A stretch of 26,600 bases of DNA, taken from NCBI GenBank assembly GCA_027620575.1, contig JAQCDT010000003.1, positions 1 through 26,600 of the forward strand, written 5' to 3'. A program made the translations under genes and the position numbers. Shown piece after piece: positions 15,023 through 24,508 of this stretch. Numbering within the stretch: the stretch's first letter is position 1; each line of letters starts with the position of its first letter. Under the pieces are notes generated by a model that saw only the letters and a program-made list of their open reading frames with translations, ran no database searches and was not told where the DNA came from. Source of the DNA: Verrucomicrobiota bacterium (GTDB taxonomy: Bacteria > Verrucomicrobiota > Verrucomicrobiia > Opitutales > Coraliomargaritaceae).

Positions 15023-15941
15023 ATGATCTATGATCGGCCATACATGAAATCTGTCTCTGATAATGCTTATCAGCAGAAATCAATTGTATTTATTTTACTC
15101 GTTATCAATGTCGGTTTGTTCGTGCTACAAAATGTACTGCATATCTTGCTGCCGGATGTTCGAATTATAGAAAACTTTTTTGTGCTCAATCCTTCGAATC
15201 TTTTAGAAGGGAAAATATGGACACTCTTAACCTACTCATTTCTTCACAGCTATCCTGGGCTTTTCCATATCTTTGCCAACATGCTCGGACTTTATTTTAT
15301 CGGCCGAGTGATCGAGCCTATCCTTGGCCCTAAGTCCTTTTTATATTTATATCTTTCATCGGCAATTGTTGGAGCCTTGTTTTATCTCAGCCTCCACATG
15401 GACCCTTCTCAAGGCTTATATGGTTTGGTCGGGGCCTCTGCATCTATCTCAGGAATTCTAACCTTCTTTTGTTTGATCAAACCCGAAGAAAGAATCACTT
15501 TATTGGTGTTCTTTGTTCTTCCTGTATCATTAAAGCCTAAATGGCTTCTTCGTGCCTACTTAGCCATTACTGTGCTATTTCTTTTCTGAAGAACTCACTG
15601 GGGCTGTAAATATAGCTCATTCTGCTCACCTTGGCGGTATTCTGACTGGCTTTATTTATTACCGATTCTTTTATAATAATGCGTTTTCTCCATTTTCTCA
15701 ATTTCGAGAACCCACTATTGAATTACCCAAATGGTTTAAAAAACAAAAAAAGCATTTTTCAAACGTTCGCTACACCGTTAATTATTCAGATCAAAAGAAA
15801 CAAATGAAAGCCGAAGTAAATATTATCTTAGATAAGATCAATTTACATGGTTTCGAGTCCCTAACGAAAAAAGAAGCCGAAACGCTTAAAAAAGCACATT
15901 CTTTGTTTGATAAGTAAATCCATAATTCATTTCTTATAATA
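15023..15941 (+). pseudogene. Rhomboid family intramembrane serine protease, frame-shifted
   Basis: The first 188 codons encode a rhomboid: H82 and N86 of the HxxxN loop, and the catalytic serine motif GASA with S139. The frame then stops at TGA (15587-15589). One base out of frame, from TCT at 15585, the protein continues with SEELTGAVNIAHSAHLGG, which supplies the catalytic histidine and the last helix. A basic tail follows (LDKINLHGFESLTKKE). The break lies in CTTTTC; one T fewer would restore the frame. A second shift near 15898-15903 may also be needed: the continuing frame stops at 15939-15941, whereas the tail expected from related proteins (SLFDK) ends at 15919 in the third frame. It is either a real pseudogene or two homopolymer errors. 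An alternative start is M8 at 15044. Confidence 0.8.
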
Positions 15942-15952
15942 TCAATTCCTTT

Positions 15953-18289
15953 ATGAAACTACTTCGGATCTCTCAATTGTTCTCATCCAGCTTCCTGCTA
16001 TTGCTTTCCGTATCTTTCTTGAGTGCAGACATAAAACTCAGCGAAAAAGAGCAACTCGCATTGCAAGCACAGACACAATGGGCCTTAAATTTAATCCGTT
16101 CTAATCATTATTTAAAAAATGAAATTCAAACGATTCGCGGGTCTCAAATAATCGAAAATTTTGCAGACAATTTAGATTACTCTAAGCTTTATTTTCTCCG
16201 TTCTGATATCGATGATTATTTATTTCGTTTTTCTGAATCTATGGAAGCGTTTTTAGAAAATGGTAATTTATACCCTGCGTTCGTTATTTATAATGATTAT
16301 ACAAATAAATTTAAAGCTCGAACTGAATGGGTCTTAAAACGATTGGATGAGCCCTTTGTATTTAAAAAAGACACCTTATTTGAATCTGACCGCACCGAAT
16401 CTCAATGGATCGAAACCCAAGCCGAGGCCGATGCAACATGGAATGAATTTATTCAATACCAAGTGCTCAACGAACTCCTCTCCATTGCTGGCGAGCCCGC
16501 AGAGGATTCCGATGAAGAGTCTGTGAATACGGAGGCCCTTGAAAAACAATTAAATCGCCTGTTTACCGATCAATCCTTTTTTGATGAAAAAATGGATGAA
16601 GTTATCGATAAACTCAAACGTCGCTACAATAGAAATTTAGGCATTTTGGAAGATAGAGAAGTGAGTGATATTCAAGAAACTTTCATCAATGCAATGACCC
16701 ATGCCTTCGATCCGCATTCAAGTTTTCTTTCGACTCACACCCTTGAAAGCTTCAATTCAGCAGTGAAAAATTCGTTCGTTGGAATCGGTGCTCAACTCCA
16801 AGATGTCGATGGTATTTGTACCATCAAAGATATACTTCCTGGTGGTCCTGCTGAGCGCTCAAATCAACTCAAAGCAGAAGATGAAATTTTGGGAGTGGCA
16901 CAAGGAGATGAGGAATTCGAAGATGTTATTGATATGCAACTGCAATATATCGTTCGGAAAATAAAAGGCCCGAAAGAAACCGTTGTACGATTATTAATTC
17001 GTCCAGGTGATTCTTCGGATCCTTCCGCCAGAAAAATTGTATCCCTTGTCCGTGATGAAGTAAAACTAACGGCGAACCTTGCGAGTGCTAAAGTGATTTA
17101 CCTTCCTGGCAAAGATAGCATTACTCCGATTGGTGTGATCGAGCTCCCTTCTTTTTATGGAAACATTGGATTAACTCGTGCCCTTGGTACAACTACCGAT
17201 GATGTTCAAGAATTGATTGAAAAACTCGAGGCGTATGACATCGAGGGACTCGTCTTAGATTTGAGAAAAAATGGAGGCGGACTGCTCAGTGAAGCGGTGC
17301 GCTTAACTGGCTTATTTATTCCCGTAGGTCCCGTCGTTCAAGTCGTAGATTCACGAGGAAAGAAGCAGGTTTTGCACGACCAAATCCCTGCTATGGCATG
17401 GAAAGGTCCCCTTGTTATATTAACTTCTAGATTCAGTGCTTCGGCATCTGAAATTGTCGCTGGTGCTTTACAAGATCATGAGCGGGCGTTAATCATTGGC
17501 GACAGTACAACTCACGGGAAAGGTACGGTTCAAGAAATTTATCACATGAACTCACGCTCTCCCATGAGCTGGTTTCAGTCTAGCCAGTCTCAGACTCCTT
17601 CTGTCGCTTCTAAAATTACCATCAAACAATTCTTTCTGCCCAAAGGCAGTTCCACCCAACTCAAAGGCGTTTCATCCGACATTATCTTACCGTCCGTCAA
17701 TGAACTATTTCCCATCGCTGAATCTGATTTAGAAAATCCTATAGACTGGGCATTAATTGAGCCGGTCAATTGGTATAACAATTGGGAGAAAATTCAGGTA
17801 TCCAGTCCTAATCAAAGAGGCTTGATGCTCCATCTTTCACAATTGTATGAGAGCCGAAAAAAGGAAATGGAAGAGCTTGTTTACCTTCAAGATCAAATTG
17901 CTTGGCGTACACAACAATATGACGAAACCGAAATTTCTCTTAATTTAGAAACCCGTATTTCAAAGCAACTCGAAGAAAAATTGTTCAATGAAGCACTCGA
18001 AGAACGTTATGATGCTTTAAAAGAAAATTCCTATGAACAAGTAGAAGTTCTTTTAGATGTGCGAGTTGCACAAGAAGCAGACTCGGAAAGCCTAAAAAAT
18101 TCTTTCGGTATGGATTTGCTCAATAAAGATTCTGAAAAAACGACGCTTGATTCCAAAAGCGAAGAGGAAGAAGATGAAGAGTCTTATGATATACACTTGA
18201 GAGAGAGCCTTCGCATCTTGCGTGATTGGGTATTATGGGAAAATGGGACGGTCGAACGAAGCGCTGAGTTCACTTTATTTCCTAATTAA
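15953..18289 (+). CDS. prc: Carboxy-terminal processing protease (Tsp/Prc, S41)
   Basis: This 778-residue periplasmic protease trims or degrades proteins by their C termini. A signal peptide (residues 1-25, ending SFLSA) is followed by an N-terminal helical domain. The PDZ domain has FVGIGAQL ... TIKDILPGGPAERS. The protease core has SRFSASASEIVAGAL with nucleophile S497 and THGKGTVQEI with general base K523. The spacing is one residue longer than in E. coli Prc because of an extra residue before GKG. The C-terminal part contains a helical domain (about 590-700) and a very acidic stretch (SEEEEDEESYD). It follows the rhomboid gene closely. Confidence 0.93.
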   Translation: MKLLRISQLFSSSFLLLLSVSFLSADIKLSEKEQLALQAQTQWALNLIRSNHYLKNEIQTIRGSQIIENFADNLDYSKLYFLRSDIDDYLFRFSESMEAFLENGNLYPAFVIYNDYTNKFKARTEWVLKRLDEPFVFKKDTLFESDRTESQWIETQAEADATWNEFIQYQVLNELLSIAGEPAEDSDEESVNTEALEKQLNRLFTDQSFFDEKMDEVIDKLKRRYNRNLGILEDREVSDIQETFINAMTHAFDPHSSFLSTHTLESFNSAVKNSFVGIGAQLQDVDGICTIKDILPGGPAERSNQLKAEDEILGVAQGDEEFEDVIDMQLQYIVRKIKGPKETVVRLLIRPGDSSDPSARKIVSLVRDEVKLTANLASAKVIYLPGKDSITPIGVIELPSFYGNIGLTRALGTTTDDVQELIEKLEAYDIEGLVLDLRKNGGGLLSEAVRLTGLFIPVGPVVQVVDSRGKKQVLHDQIPAMAWKGPLVILTSRFSASASEIVAGALQDHERALIIGDSTTHGKGTVQEIYHMNSRSPMSWFQSSQSQTPSVASKITIKQFFLPKGSSTQLKGVSSDIILPSVNELFPIAESDLENPIDWALIEPVNWYNNWEKIQVSSPNQRGLMLHLSQLYESRKKEMEELVYLQDQIAWRTQQYDETEISLNLETRISKQLEEKLFNEALEERYDALKENSYEQVEVLLDVRVAQEADSESLKNSFGMDLLNKDSEKTTLDSKSEEEEDEESYDIHLRESLRILRDWVLWENGTVERSAEFTLFPN

Positions 18290-18320
18290 ACCAATGGCAT
18301 TTCTGCACGACCTTCTAATC

Positions 18321-19172
18321 TTAAACGGGTCGTTGCATCCACAAAAAGCGATCGTATCCATTTAAATCTTGAGTGGTTTTTATCCTATGATAGCCGATGC
18401 GATTTGCCTCCTTTGACAATTCTGCATGCTGATCTGTTCCTGTTTCAAACACTAAATACCCTTCTGGTTTTAAAAAGCTGTAGGCTTGCTCCATAATTAT
18501 TTTCAAGTCAGACATACCTGCATCTTCAGACAGCAAAGCCTGTTTCGGCTCATACTCCTTTACCTCAGGTTCCGCTGAATCATACAATTCCTGACTCAAA
18601 TAGGGCGGGTTAGAAATAATCATATCAAACGAGTTTTCTCGAGACACAGCGGAAAACCAATCGCTCTCAAGAAAAGTAATTTGTTCCGATAAAGCTAATG
18701 CATCTGCATTACTTTTTGCCAAAGCGAGTGCCTCCGTATCTCGGTCAACTGCGGTTATTTCTGCCGCCACTCCTGCTTTAGCCAGTGCACAAACAATTGC
18801 GCCAGAGCCTGTTCCTAATTCTAAAATATGCTCAGCATCCTGAAGCAGTGGCAATATTTGCTCCACCAACAATTCTGTTTCGGGTCGAGGAATTAAAGCA
18901 CGCTTATCCACTCGCAAAGAACAGTTGAAAAAATAGCTTTCTCCTAAAATATATTGCAAAGGTTCTCGCATCGCTCTTCGGCGGACCATCTCACGCATAT
19001 GATTCAGCTCCTTTTCATAGATTGGACGCTCTAAATCGAGATATAAATCCAAGCGTTTTAAATTCAGTGCATGTGATAGTATTAAGTCGGTGTCTAACTT
19101 TCCATTAGGAATCCCTTTTTCAGAAAAAAACTTTTCTGTCTTTCTTTTGATCTCTCTCAGCGTAAGCAACAT
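18321..19172 (-). CDS. prmC: Release factor glutamine methyltransferase
   Basis: PrmC methylates the Gln of the GGQ motif of release factors RF1 and RF2 with SAM. The N-terminal helical domain (residues 1-75) is followed by IPRPETE (94-100), the SAM loop LELGTGSGAI (118-126), the acidic AVDRD, and the catalytic NPPY at 188-191. At 283 residues it has the usual length. It follows prfA by 12 bp on the same strand, the conserved pairing of enzyme and substrate gene. Confidence 0.95.
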   Translation of the reverse strand: MLLTLREIKRKTEKFFSEKGIPNGKLDTDLILSHALNLKRLDLYLDLERPIYEKELNHMREMVRRRAMREPLQYILGESYFFNCSLRVDKRALIPRPETELLVEQILPLLQDAEHILELGTGSGAIVCALAKAGVAAEITAVDRDTEALALAKSNADALALSEQITFLESDWFSAVSRENSFDMIISNPPYLSQELYDSAEPEVKEYEPKQALLSEDAGMSDLKIIMEQAYSFLKPEGYLVFETGTDQHAELSKEANRIGYHRIKTTQDLNGYDRFLWMQRPV

Positions 19173-19184
19173 ACTCGATACACT

Positions 19185-20273
19185 TTAACCTTTTTGAGAT
19201 TGTACCAAATTTTCGATACGGGCTTCGTAATCAACATTATGTAAAGCCTCAATCAAAGACTCTATATTTCCTTCAACGATTCCAGGAAGCGAAAAATTCA
19301 TTCCGATTCGGTGGTCCGTCAAACGACCTTGTGGATAATTATAGGTGCGAATCCGTTCGGAGCGATCACCCGTTCCAATTTGCCCTTTCCTTTCCGCCGC
19401 GTATTTCGCATGCTCTTCTTCCTCTTTCGCTTTAAGCAAACGAGATCGCAATACCGTCATAGCCTTGGCTCTATTTTTATGCTGAGAACGTTCGTCTGCA
19501 CAGTACACCGTAACTCCTGTCGGCTTATGCACAAGTTGTACTGCAGAATCTGTTGTATTCACATGTTGCCCACCCGCACCCGATGCTCGCATCGTCGAAA
19601 TTTCTAAATCTTGCGGGTTAATCTCGATATCGACTTCTTCCGCTTCAGGTAATACCGCAACTGTAGCCGTCGATGTATGAATCCGCCCTTGTGTCTCCGT
19701 CACAGGAACACGTTGCACACGATGCACGCCACTCTCAAATTTTAAATACTTGTAAACATTGTCTCCCGTGATGTTAAAAATAATTTCACGAAAGCCGCCC
19801 GTTTCCGCTGCACTGGAACTCATTAGCTCAACACGCCAATTCATCTTTTCGGCATAACGACTGTACATCCGAAATAAATCCCCCGCAAAAATATTGGCTT
19901 CATCGCCTCCAGCACCGCCCCGGATTTCCATTACTGAATTTCGGCTATCGCTTGGATCTGGAGGCACCATCGCCTTCAATACCAAATGAACCAAAGACTC
20001 TTTTTCCTCTTTTAAACTCGTTTGCTCTTCTTCGATCAAGGGGACCAATTCTTTATCCGTACTCGCATCATTTAAAAGCTCCTCATTATCGGCTAATTGT
20101 TTTTCTACCTTATGATACTGTTCGAATTTTTCTATTAATGAGGAAAGTCTTTGGTGCTCACGAGACACTTCCGTAGCCTTTTTTGCATCCGAAAAAAAAT
20201 CAGCGGCGGCCATTTGTTCGTCTAATGTACTTAATTTTTGTTTAAATGGCTCAATATCAGGTATTTTATGCAT
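19185..20273 (-). CDS. prfA: Peptide chain release factor 1
   Basis: RF1 ends translation at UAA and UAG codons. The stop-codon reading motif is P190-V191-T192 (the PxT form typical of RF1, not the SPF of RF2). The peptidyl-transfer motif is GGQ at 234-236 in ASGAGGQHVNT. Another RF hallmark is RGGAGGDEANIFA (118-130). At 362 residues it is full length. It precedes prmC, whose product methylates this GGQ glutamine. The gene is divergent from the HAD phosphatase gene across a 60-bp gap. Confidence 0.96.
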   Translation of the reverse strand: MHKIPDIEPFKQKLSTLDEQMAAADFFSDAKKATEVSREHQRLSSLIEKFEQYHKVEKQLADNEELLNDASTDKELVPLIEEEQTSLKEEKESLVHLVLKAMVPPDPSDSRNSVMEIRGGAGGDEANIFAGDLFRMYSRYAEKMNWRVELMSSSAAETGGFREIIFNITGDNVYKYLKFESGVHRVQRVPVTETQGRIHTSTATVAVLPEAEEVDIEINPQDLEISTMRASGAGGQHVNTTDSAVQLVHKPTGVTVYCADERSQHKNRAKAMTVLRSRLLKAKEEEEHAKYAAERKGQIGTGDRSERIRTYNYPQGRLTDHRIGMNFSLPGIVEGNIESLIEALHNVDYEARIENLVQSQKG

Positions 20274-20333
20274 ATTTTATGGAAAATTCGTTGCAGAAAA
20301 AAGAGTTCTTAAATAAGACTATACAATCAAGTA

Positions 20334-21350
20334 ATGTCGAAAAAATCTTTATACAAACAAAATATCATCGCTTGCGTTTGGGATTTTGATAAAACCCTTA
20401 TTCCAGGGTATATGCAAACCCCTTTATTCGATGCTTTTGGTATCGATGAAAAACTTTTTTGGAAAGAAGTGAATGCACTTCCTGAAATCTATCTAAAAAA
20501 AGGCACACGAGTTTCCTCAGACACTATTTATCTGAATCACTTAATCAGCTATGTGAAGAATGGTATCCTTGAAGGTTTAACCAATTCCAAATTAAGAGAG
20601 TTGGGACAAAATTTACAATTTTGCCCAGGGCTTCCTGAATTATTTCCTTTATTGCAAGCGATCACCAAAGAGTCTGAAGCGTATAAAAAACACAACATCG
20701 AGTTAGAGCATTATATTATCAGTACCGGTCTTGCGGAAATGATCCGTGGAAGCCTAATTGCCGACTATGTGACCGATATTTTTGGTTGTGAATTCATTGA
20801 AGCACCCATGCCGCCTCACTTTTCCGAGCAAGAAGAACTGATGATAAAACTTGATTTTGAAATCAGCCAAATCGGCACCATTGTAGATAATACAATCAAG
20901 ACTCGCTACATCTTTGAAATTAATAAAGGCGGAAATAAAAACCCTTCAATTGATGTGAATGCCTATATTGACAAAAGCGACCGCCGTATCCCTATCGACC
21001 GCATGATTTATATTGCCGATGGACCTAGCGACATTCCGTGTTTTTCCGTTGTCAAAAATAATGGAGGAAAAACCTATGCTGTTTTTCAGCCCGAAAATGA
21101 TGCCGAATTTGCTCAGAACGATGCACTTCTGCATGCGGGACGCATCCATTCTTATGGTCCCGCCGACTACACCGCCAATAGTACCACCACTAAGTGGCTC
21201 TCGATGCACATAAGAAAAATATGTGATTCTGTAGTTCATGAATGTGAAAATACGCTTTCAAAATCCATTCAGGAACCTCCTAAGCACCTTCACAAAAACA
21301 CCCAAGCAAATGACCCTGAGTCCAATCCTGATTTAGAACTCTTTTCTTAA
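20334..21350 (+). CDS. HAD family hydrolase, probable phosphatase
   Basis: The 338-residue protein has the HAD motifs in order: the nucleophile loop WDFDKT (D17 and D19), motif II around IISTG, a Lys in the region after it, and the acidic motif ADGPSDIPCFS. The wide gap between the first two motifs points to a helical cap domain, as in phosphoserine-phosphatase-like enzymes. The Pro/Asn-rich end (EPPKHLHKNTQANDPES) is probably disordered. The substrate is unknown and the neighbours (prfA, a DUF11 protein, gnd) do not name one. No signal peptide is seen, so it acts in the cytoplasm. Confidence 0.82.
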   Translation: MSKKSLYKQNIIACVWDFDKTLIPGYMQTPLFDAFGIDEKLFWKEVNALPEIYLKKGTRVSSDTIYLNHLISYVKNGILEGLTNSKLRELGQNLQFCPGLPELFPLLQAITKESEAYKKHNIELEHYIISTGLAEMIRGSLIADYVTDIFGCEFIEAPMPPHFSEQEELMIKLDFEISQIGTIVDNTIKTRYIFEINKGGNKNPSIDVNAYIDKSDRRIPIDRMIYIADGPSDIPCFSVVKNNGGKTYAVFQPENDAEFAQNDALLHAGRIHSYGPADYTANSTTTKWLSMHIRKICDSVVHECENTLSKSIQEPPKHLHKNTQANDPESNPDLELFS

Positions 21351-21444
21351 AAACACTCAGCGAAAAATTATCTATTTTTTTATATCGCCTTACTTCAACA
21401 CTTATTTTTTAAACTATATTCAACTCTCTCAAATCGTTTAAATT

Positions 21445-22974
21445 ATGCTTCATGTTCACCGTATTCTTTTCGTAATCGCTGTAGTCTTTTTTTCAACGGG
21501 TTGGAAAATTAAATCGCTCAACCCATCGCAGGCGGAATATTCAGCACCTACTGTTTTAGAAAGCCCAATAGATCAACCGCTTGTAGAATCACTCCCTGAA
21601 ATCTCTGAAGCCAATAACCTTGATGAAGAGTCGCTTGTTTTTAAAAACGATCGTTTGTTGGTCAGAAAAACGTTAATTGAATCCGACCAAGTAGGAGGAA
21701 CCATCGCCTACGATATAACTTTAGAAGTCTTAAAGGATATTGATAATTTATGGATCGAAGAGCGTATACCTGAATCATTTATAGTGAACCAGGTCATCCC
21801 TACCCTGAAAGACGCTTCTACTTTAATTTGGCACTTCCAAGGGCTTAAAGCTGGCGACACACAAGCCATCGCTTTTAATTTAAGTCCAACCAATCAGGGA
21901 ACCCATGAAGTTCAAACCTTAGTACGCTTTGAACAATCTTTGAGTTTAGAACTCTTTGCTGGACAACCGAAACTAGCATTGAACTTAGTTGCCCCTAGCT
22001 CACTTGAACGCAATACGGCCGGTACTTGGGAACTCACCTTAAGCAATACCGGAACGGCGGTTGCAAAGTCTGTCACGCTTTCCGCAGAATTGTCGGACGC
22101 TTTTCAAGAAATCTCCCCTTTGAACTATTCTATTCATGAATTAGATATGGGTGCCTCTCGCACCTTTACCTTTCAAGCTGATGCATTGACTCAAGGGCTC
22201 TTTGAAAATACTTTCCGTGCCAGCTATGCAAACAGTGTTCCTGAAACAGAAGCTATCGCTCAGGCAAACACGCAGATTGTTCAATCAGGCATTCAAATAG
22301 AGACCGTCGGCCCACTCAGTGCCTATGTCTTTAAGCCCAAAAGCTATAAAATCAACATTCGTAACACTGGCGATACCGACTTAGAAAATGTCCGCATCAC
22401 TCAGATCGTTTCTGAAAATTATTCTATTATCGATTCTGGGCGAGGTCGCATCAATGGCAATGCAATTGGCTGGATGATCCCTCTTCTCCCTGCCGGTAGC
22501 AATCAATTAATCGCTACCCAACTCACCTCAAATCGCCCAGGTGATGCGATTGTAAAAACACTTCTCAAAACGGAAAATGCGCTCACGGCATCGGATGAAA
22601 CATCCACCAAATGGCTCGCCGTGCCAGGTGTGACACTTTCTATCGTAGACTCTAAAGATCCGATCACGATTGGTGAAACCACCGAACTAAGCATCCGAGT
22701 ACGCAATCAAGGAGAGTTTGAGCCCGTTAAGGGACAAATCGAAATCCGTTTTTCTGAGCACTTGAAACCTATCCGTATTCTTAATGATATAGAAGGCACG
22801 ATTTCCGATAACACCATTTTCATCCCTGCAGTTTTATTGCAACCCGGCAAAGACGTTGTTGTTAATATAGCTGCAGAAGGAATCCAGATGGGCTCCGGTA
22901 GAACTAATTTAAATTTCATTGCTGATTTCTTGAACGATCCTGTCATCAATCAAGAATCCACTAACATTTACTAA
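21445..22974 (+). CDS. Exported protein with DUF11-like repeats
   Basis: The 509-residue protein opens with a hydrophobic signal or anchor (residues 6-20) and a Pro/Glu-rich linker. It then has about four beta-rich Ig-like modules, near residues 65-160, 175-260, 290-370 and 395-480. Each shows the DUF11/CARDB pattern of a hydrophobic strand, an N-T-G or N-Q-G turn and a V-x-L/I-x strand (WELTLSNTG, YKINIRNTGDTDLENVRI, LSIRVRNQGEFEP). Such repeats occur in surface proteins, including the OmcB family of Chlamydia, but I see no cysteine here, so disulphide cross-linking is excluded. It probably sits in the periplasm or at the outer surface. It is 19 bp ahead of gnd, so it may be co-transcribed. 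Confidence 0.75.
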   Translation: MLHVHRILFVIAVVFFSTGWKIKSLNPSQAEYSAPTVLESPIDQPLVESLPEISEANNLDEESLVFKNDRLLVRKTLIESDQVGGTIAYDITLEVLKDIDNLWIEERIPESFIVNQVIPTLKDASTLIWHFQGLKAGDTQAIAFNLSPTNQGTHEVQTLVRFEQSLSLELFAGQPKLALNLVAPSSLERNTAGTWELTLSNTGTAVAKSVTLSAELSDAFQEISPLNYSIHELDMGASRTFTFQADALTQGLFENTFRASYANSVPETEAIAQANTQIVQSGIQIETVGPLSAYVFKPKSYKINIRNTGDTDLENVRITQIVSENYSIIDSGRGRINGNAIGWMIPLLPAGSNQLIATQLTSNRPGDAIVKTLLKTENALTASDETSTKWLAVPGVTLSIVDSKDPITIGETTELSIRVRNQGEFEPVKGQIEIRFSEHLKPIRILNDIEGTISDNTIFIPAVLLQPGKDVVVNIAAEGIQMGSGRTNLNFIADFLNDPVINQESTNIY

Positions 22975-22993
22975 ACCTTTTATTGTACAATTT

Positions 22994-24502
22994 ATGACTT
23001 CTGCATCTTCTGATATAGGATTAATCGGCCTTGCGGTTATGGGACAAAATTTAGCCCTGAATATCGCCGACCATAGTTTTAATATTTCCGTGTTTAATCG
23101 GACTTTCGCTAAAACAAAAACATTTCTTGAGTCCAACCCGAATAAACCGGGCGCCTTATTGGGATTTGAACAACTTGAAGATTTTGTTGCTTCTCTTAAG
23201 CGACCGAGAAAAATCATCATTCTCGTGCAAGCAGGCAGAGCCACCGATGCGGTGATTGATGCACTCATCCCTTTGCTGGATAAAGAAGATATTATCATCG
23301 ATGGCGGTAACGCAAAGTGGGACGATACCATTCGTAGAGAAAAGGCTTTAACTGAATTAGGGTTACAGTTTATCGGCTCAGGTGTGTCCGGCGGTGAAGA
23401 AGGTGCTCGATTTGGCCCCTCACTTATGCCAGGAGGCTCTTTTGAAGCATGGAAGGAGTTGGAGCCTATTTGGACTGCGGTCGCCGCTAAGGTGGATCCT
23501 GAGACCGGGAAACCACTTATGGGAGCCAAGCCAGGGAAGCCAGTGGAAGGCGGTGTCAGTTGCACCACTTATATTGGTCCTAATGGAGCCGGACACTATG
23601 TGAAAATGGTGCACAACGGAATTGAATATGGCGACATGCAAATGATTTGTGAGGCCTACCATATTTTGCGTGATCTTTTACATTTAGCCCCAGTAGAAAT
23701 CGGAAAAATATTTGAAGAATGGAACACGGGACTGCTCGATTCATTCTTGATGGAGATCACGGCTGACATCCTACAACAAATGGATCCAAAAACCAATCAA
23801 CCCTTAGTCGATTCTGTATTAGACACCGCTGGTCAGAAAGGCACCGGTAAGTGGACTTCTGTCAATGCCCTCGATATGGGCGTGCCTGCACCCACAATAG
23901 CCGAAGCCGTGTTCGCTCGTTGTTTATCTGCGCTTAAAGAAGAGCGTGTGCATGCATCAAGCATTTTATCTCCTGCCTCTGCCGCACCTGCCATAGACGA
24001 TAAACCTGCTTTTATTCAGGCGGTTCACGATGCCTTGTACTGTTCAAAAATTTGTTCCTATGCTCAAGGATTCCAACTCATGCGTGAAGCCAATAAAGAG
24101 TATAATTGGGATTTAAACTTTGGCGCAATCGCTGAAATTTTCCGCGGTGGTTGTATAATTCGTGCGGCTTTCTTGCAAAAAATCACCGAGGCATTTGAGA
24201 AAAACCGTTCCTTAGAAAATCTGTTGCTCGATGATTACTTCAAACAAGCAATTGACTCAGCCGAAAGCAACTGGCGTTTAGTTATCAGTCAGTCTGTGCT
24301 CACTGGACTGCCTGTGCCGACCTTCAGTTCCGCACTCGCTTACTATGACAGTTATCGAAGCGCCGTATTGCCACAAAATCTTCTTCAAGCCCAGCGAGAT
24401 TATTTTGGTGCACATACCTATGAGCGAGTGGACACTCCAAGAGGTGAATTTTTTCACTTTGATTGGTCTTCCCCCACCGAACGTACAGAAATCAAAAGTT
24501 AA
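22994..24502 (+). CDS. gnd: 6-phosphogluconate dehydrogenase, decarboxylating
   Basis: This enzyme of the oxidative pentose phosphate pathway makes ribulose 5-phosphate, CO2 and a reduced nicotinamide cofactor. The nucleotide-binding start is GLIGLAVMGQN (residues 9-19). The substrate signature GVSGGEEGARFGPSLMPGG is complete. The catalytic K204 and H207-N208 lie in GHYVKMVHNGIEYGDMQMI. About 20 residues (DPETGKPLMGAKPGKPVEGG) are inserted between the two motifs relative to the E. coli form, bringing the length to 502. The gene ends 6 bp from the convergent orf290. Confidence 0.95.
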   Translation: MTSASSDIGLIGLAVMGQNLALNIADHSFNISVFNRTFAKTKTFLESNPNKPGALLGFEQLEDFVASLKRPRKIIILVQAGRATDAVIDALIPLLDKEDIIIDGGNAKWDDTIRREKALTELGLQFIGSGVSGGEEGARFGPSLMPGGSFEAWKELEPIWTAVAAKVDPETGKPLMGAKPGKPVEGGVSCTTYIGPNGAGHYVKMVHNGIEYGDMQMICEAYHILRDLLHLAPVEIGKIFEEWNTGLLDSFLMEITADILQQMDPKTNQPLVDSVLDTAGQKGTGKWTSVNALDMGVPAPTIAEAVFARCLSALKEERVHASSILSPASAAPAIDDKPAFIQAVHDALYCSKICSYAQGFQLMREANKEYNWDLNFGAIAEIFRGGCIIRAAFLQKITEAFEKNRSLENLLLDDYFKQAIDSAESNWRLVISQSVLTGLPVPTFSSALAYYDSYRSAVLPQNLLQAQRDYFGAHTYERVDTPRGEFFHFDWSSPTERTEIKS

Positions 24503-24508
24503 AAAAGC

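Noticed and set aside
15581..15589. Programmed +1 frameshift in the rhomboid gene, as in prfB
   Set aside because: The context is TTC-TGA with no CTT-T slip codon and no upstream Shine-Dalgarno element; re-pairing of the Phe tRNA on TCT would be poor.
22909..23568. 219-codon open frame on the minus strand
   Set aside because: It lies antisense to gnd, which has complete catalytic motifs; the translated protein is Pro/Ser-rich with no domain and looks like a reverse-strand shadow.
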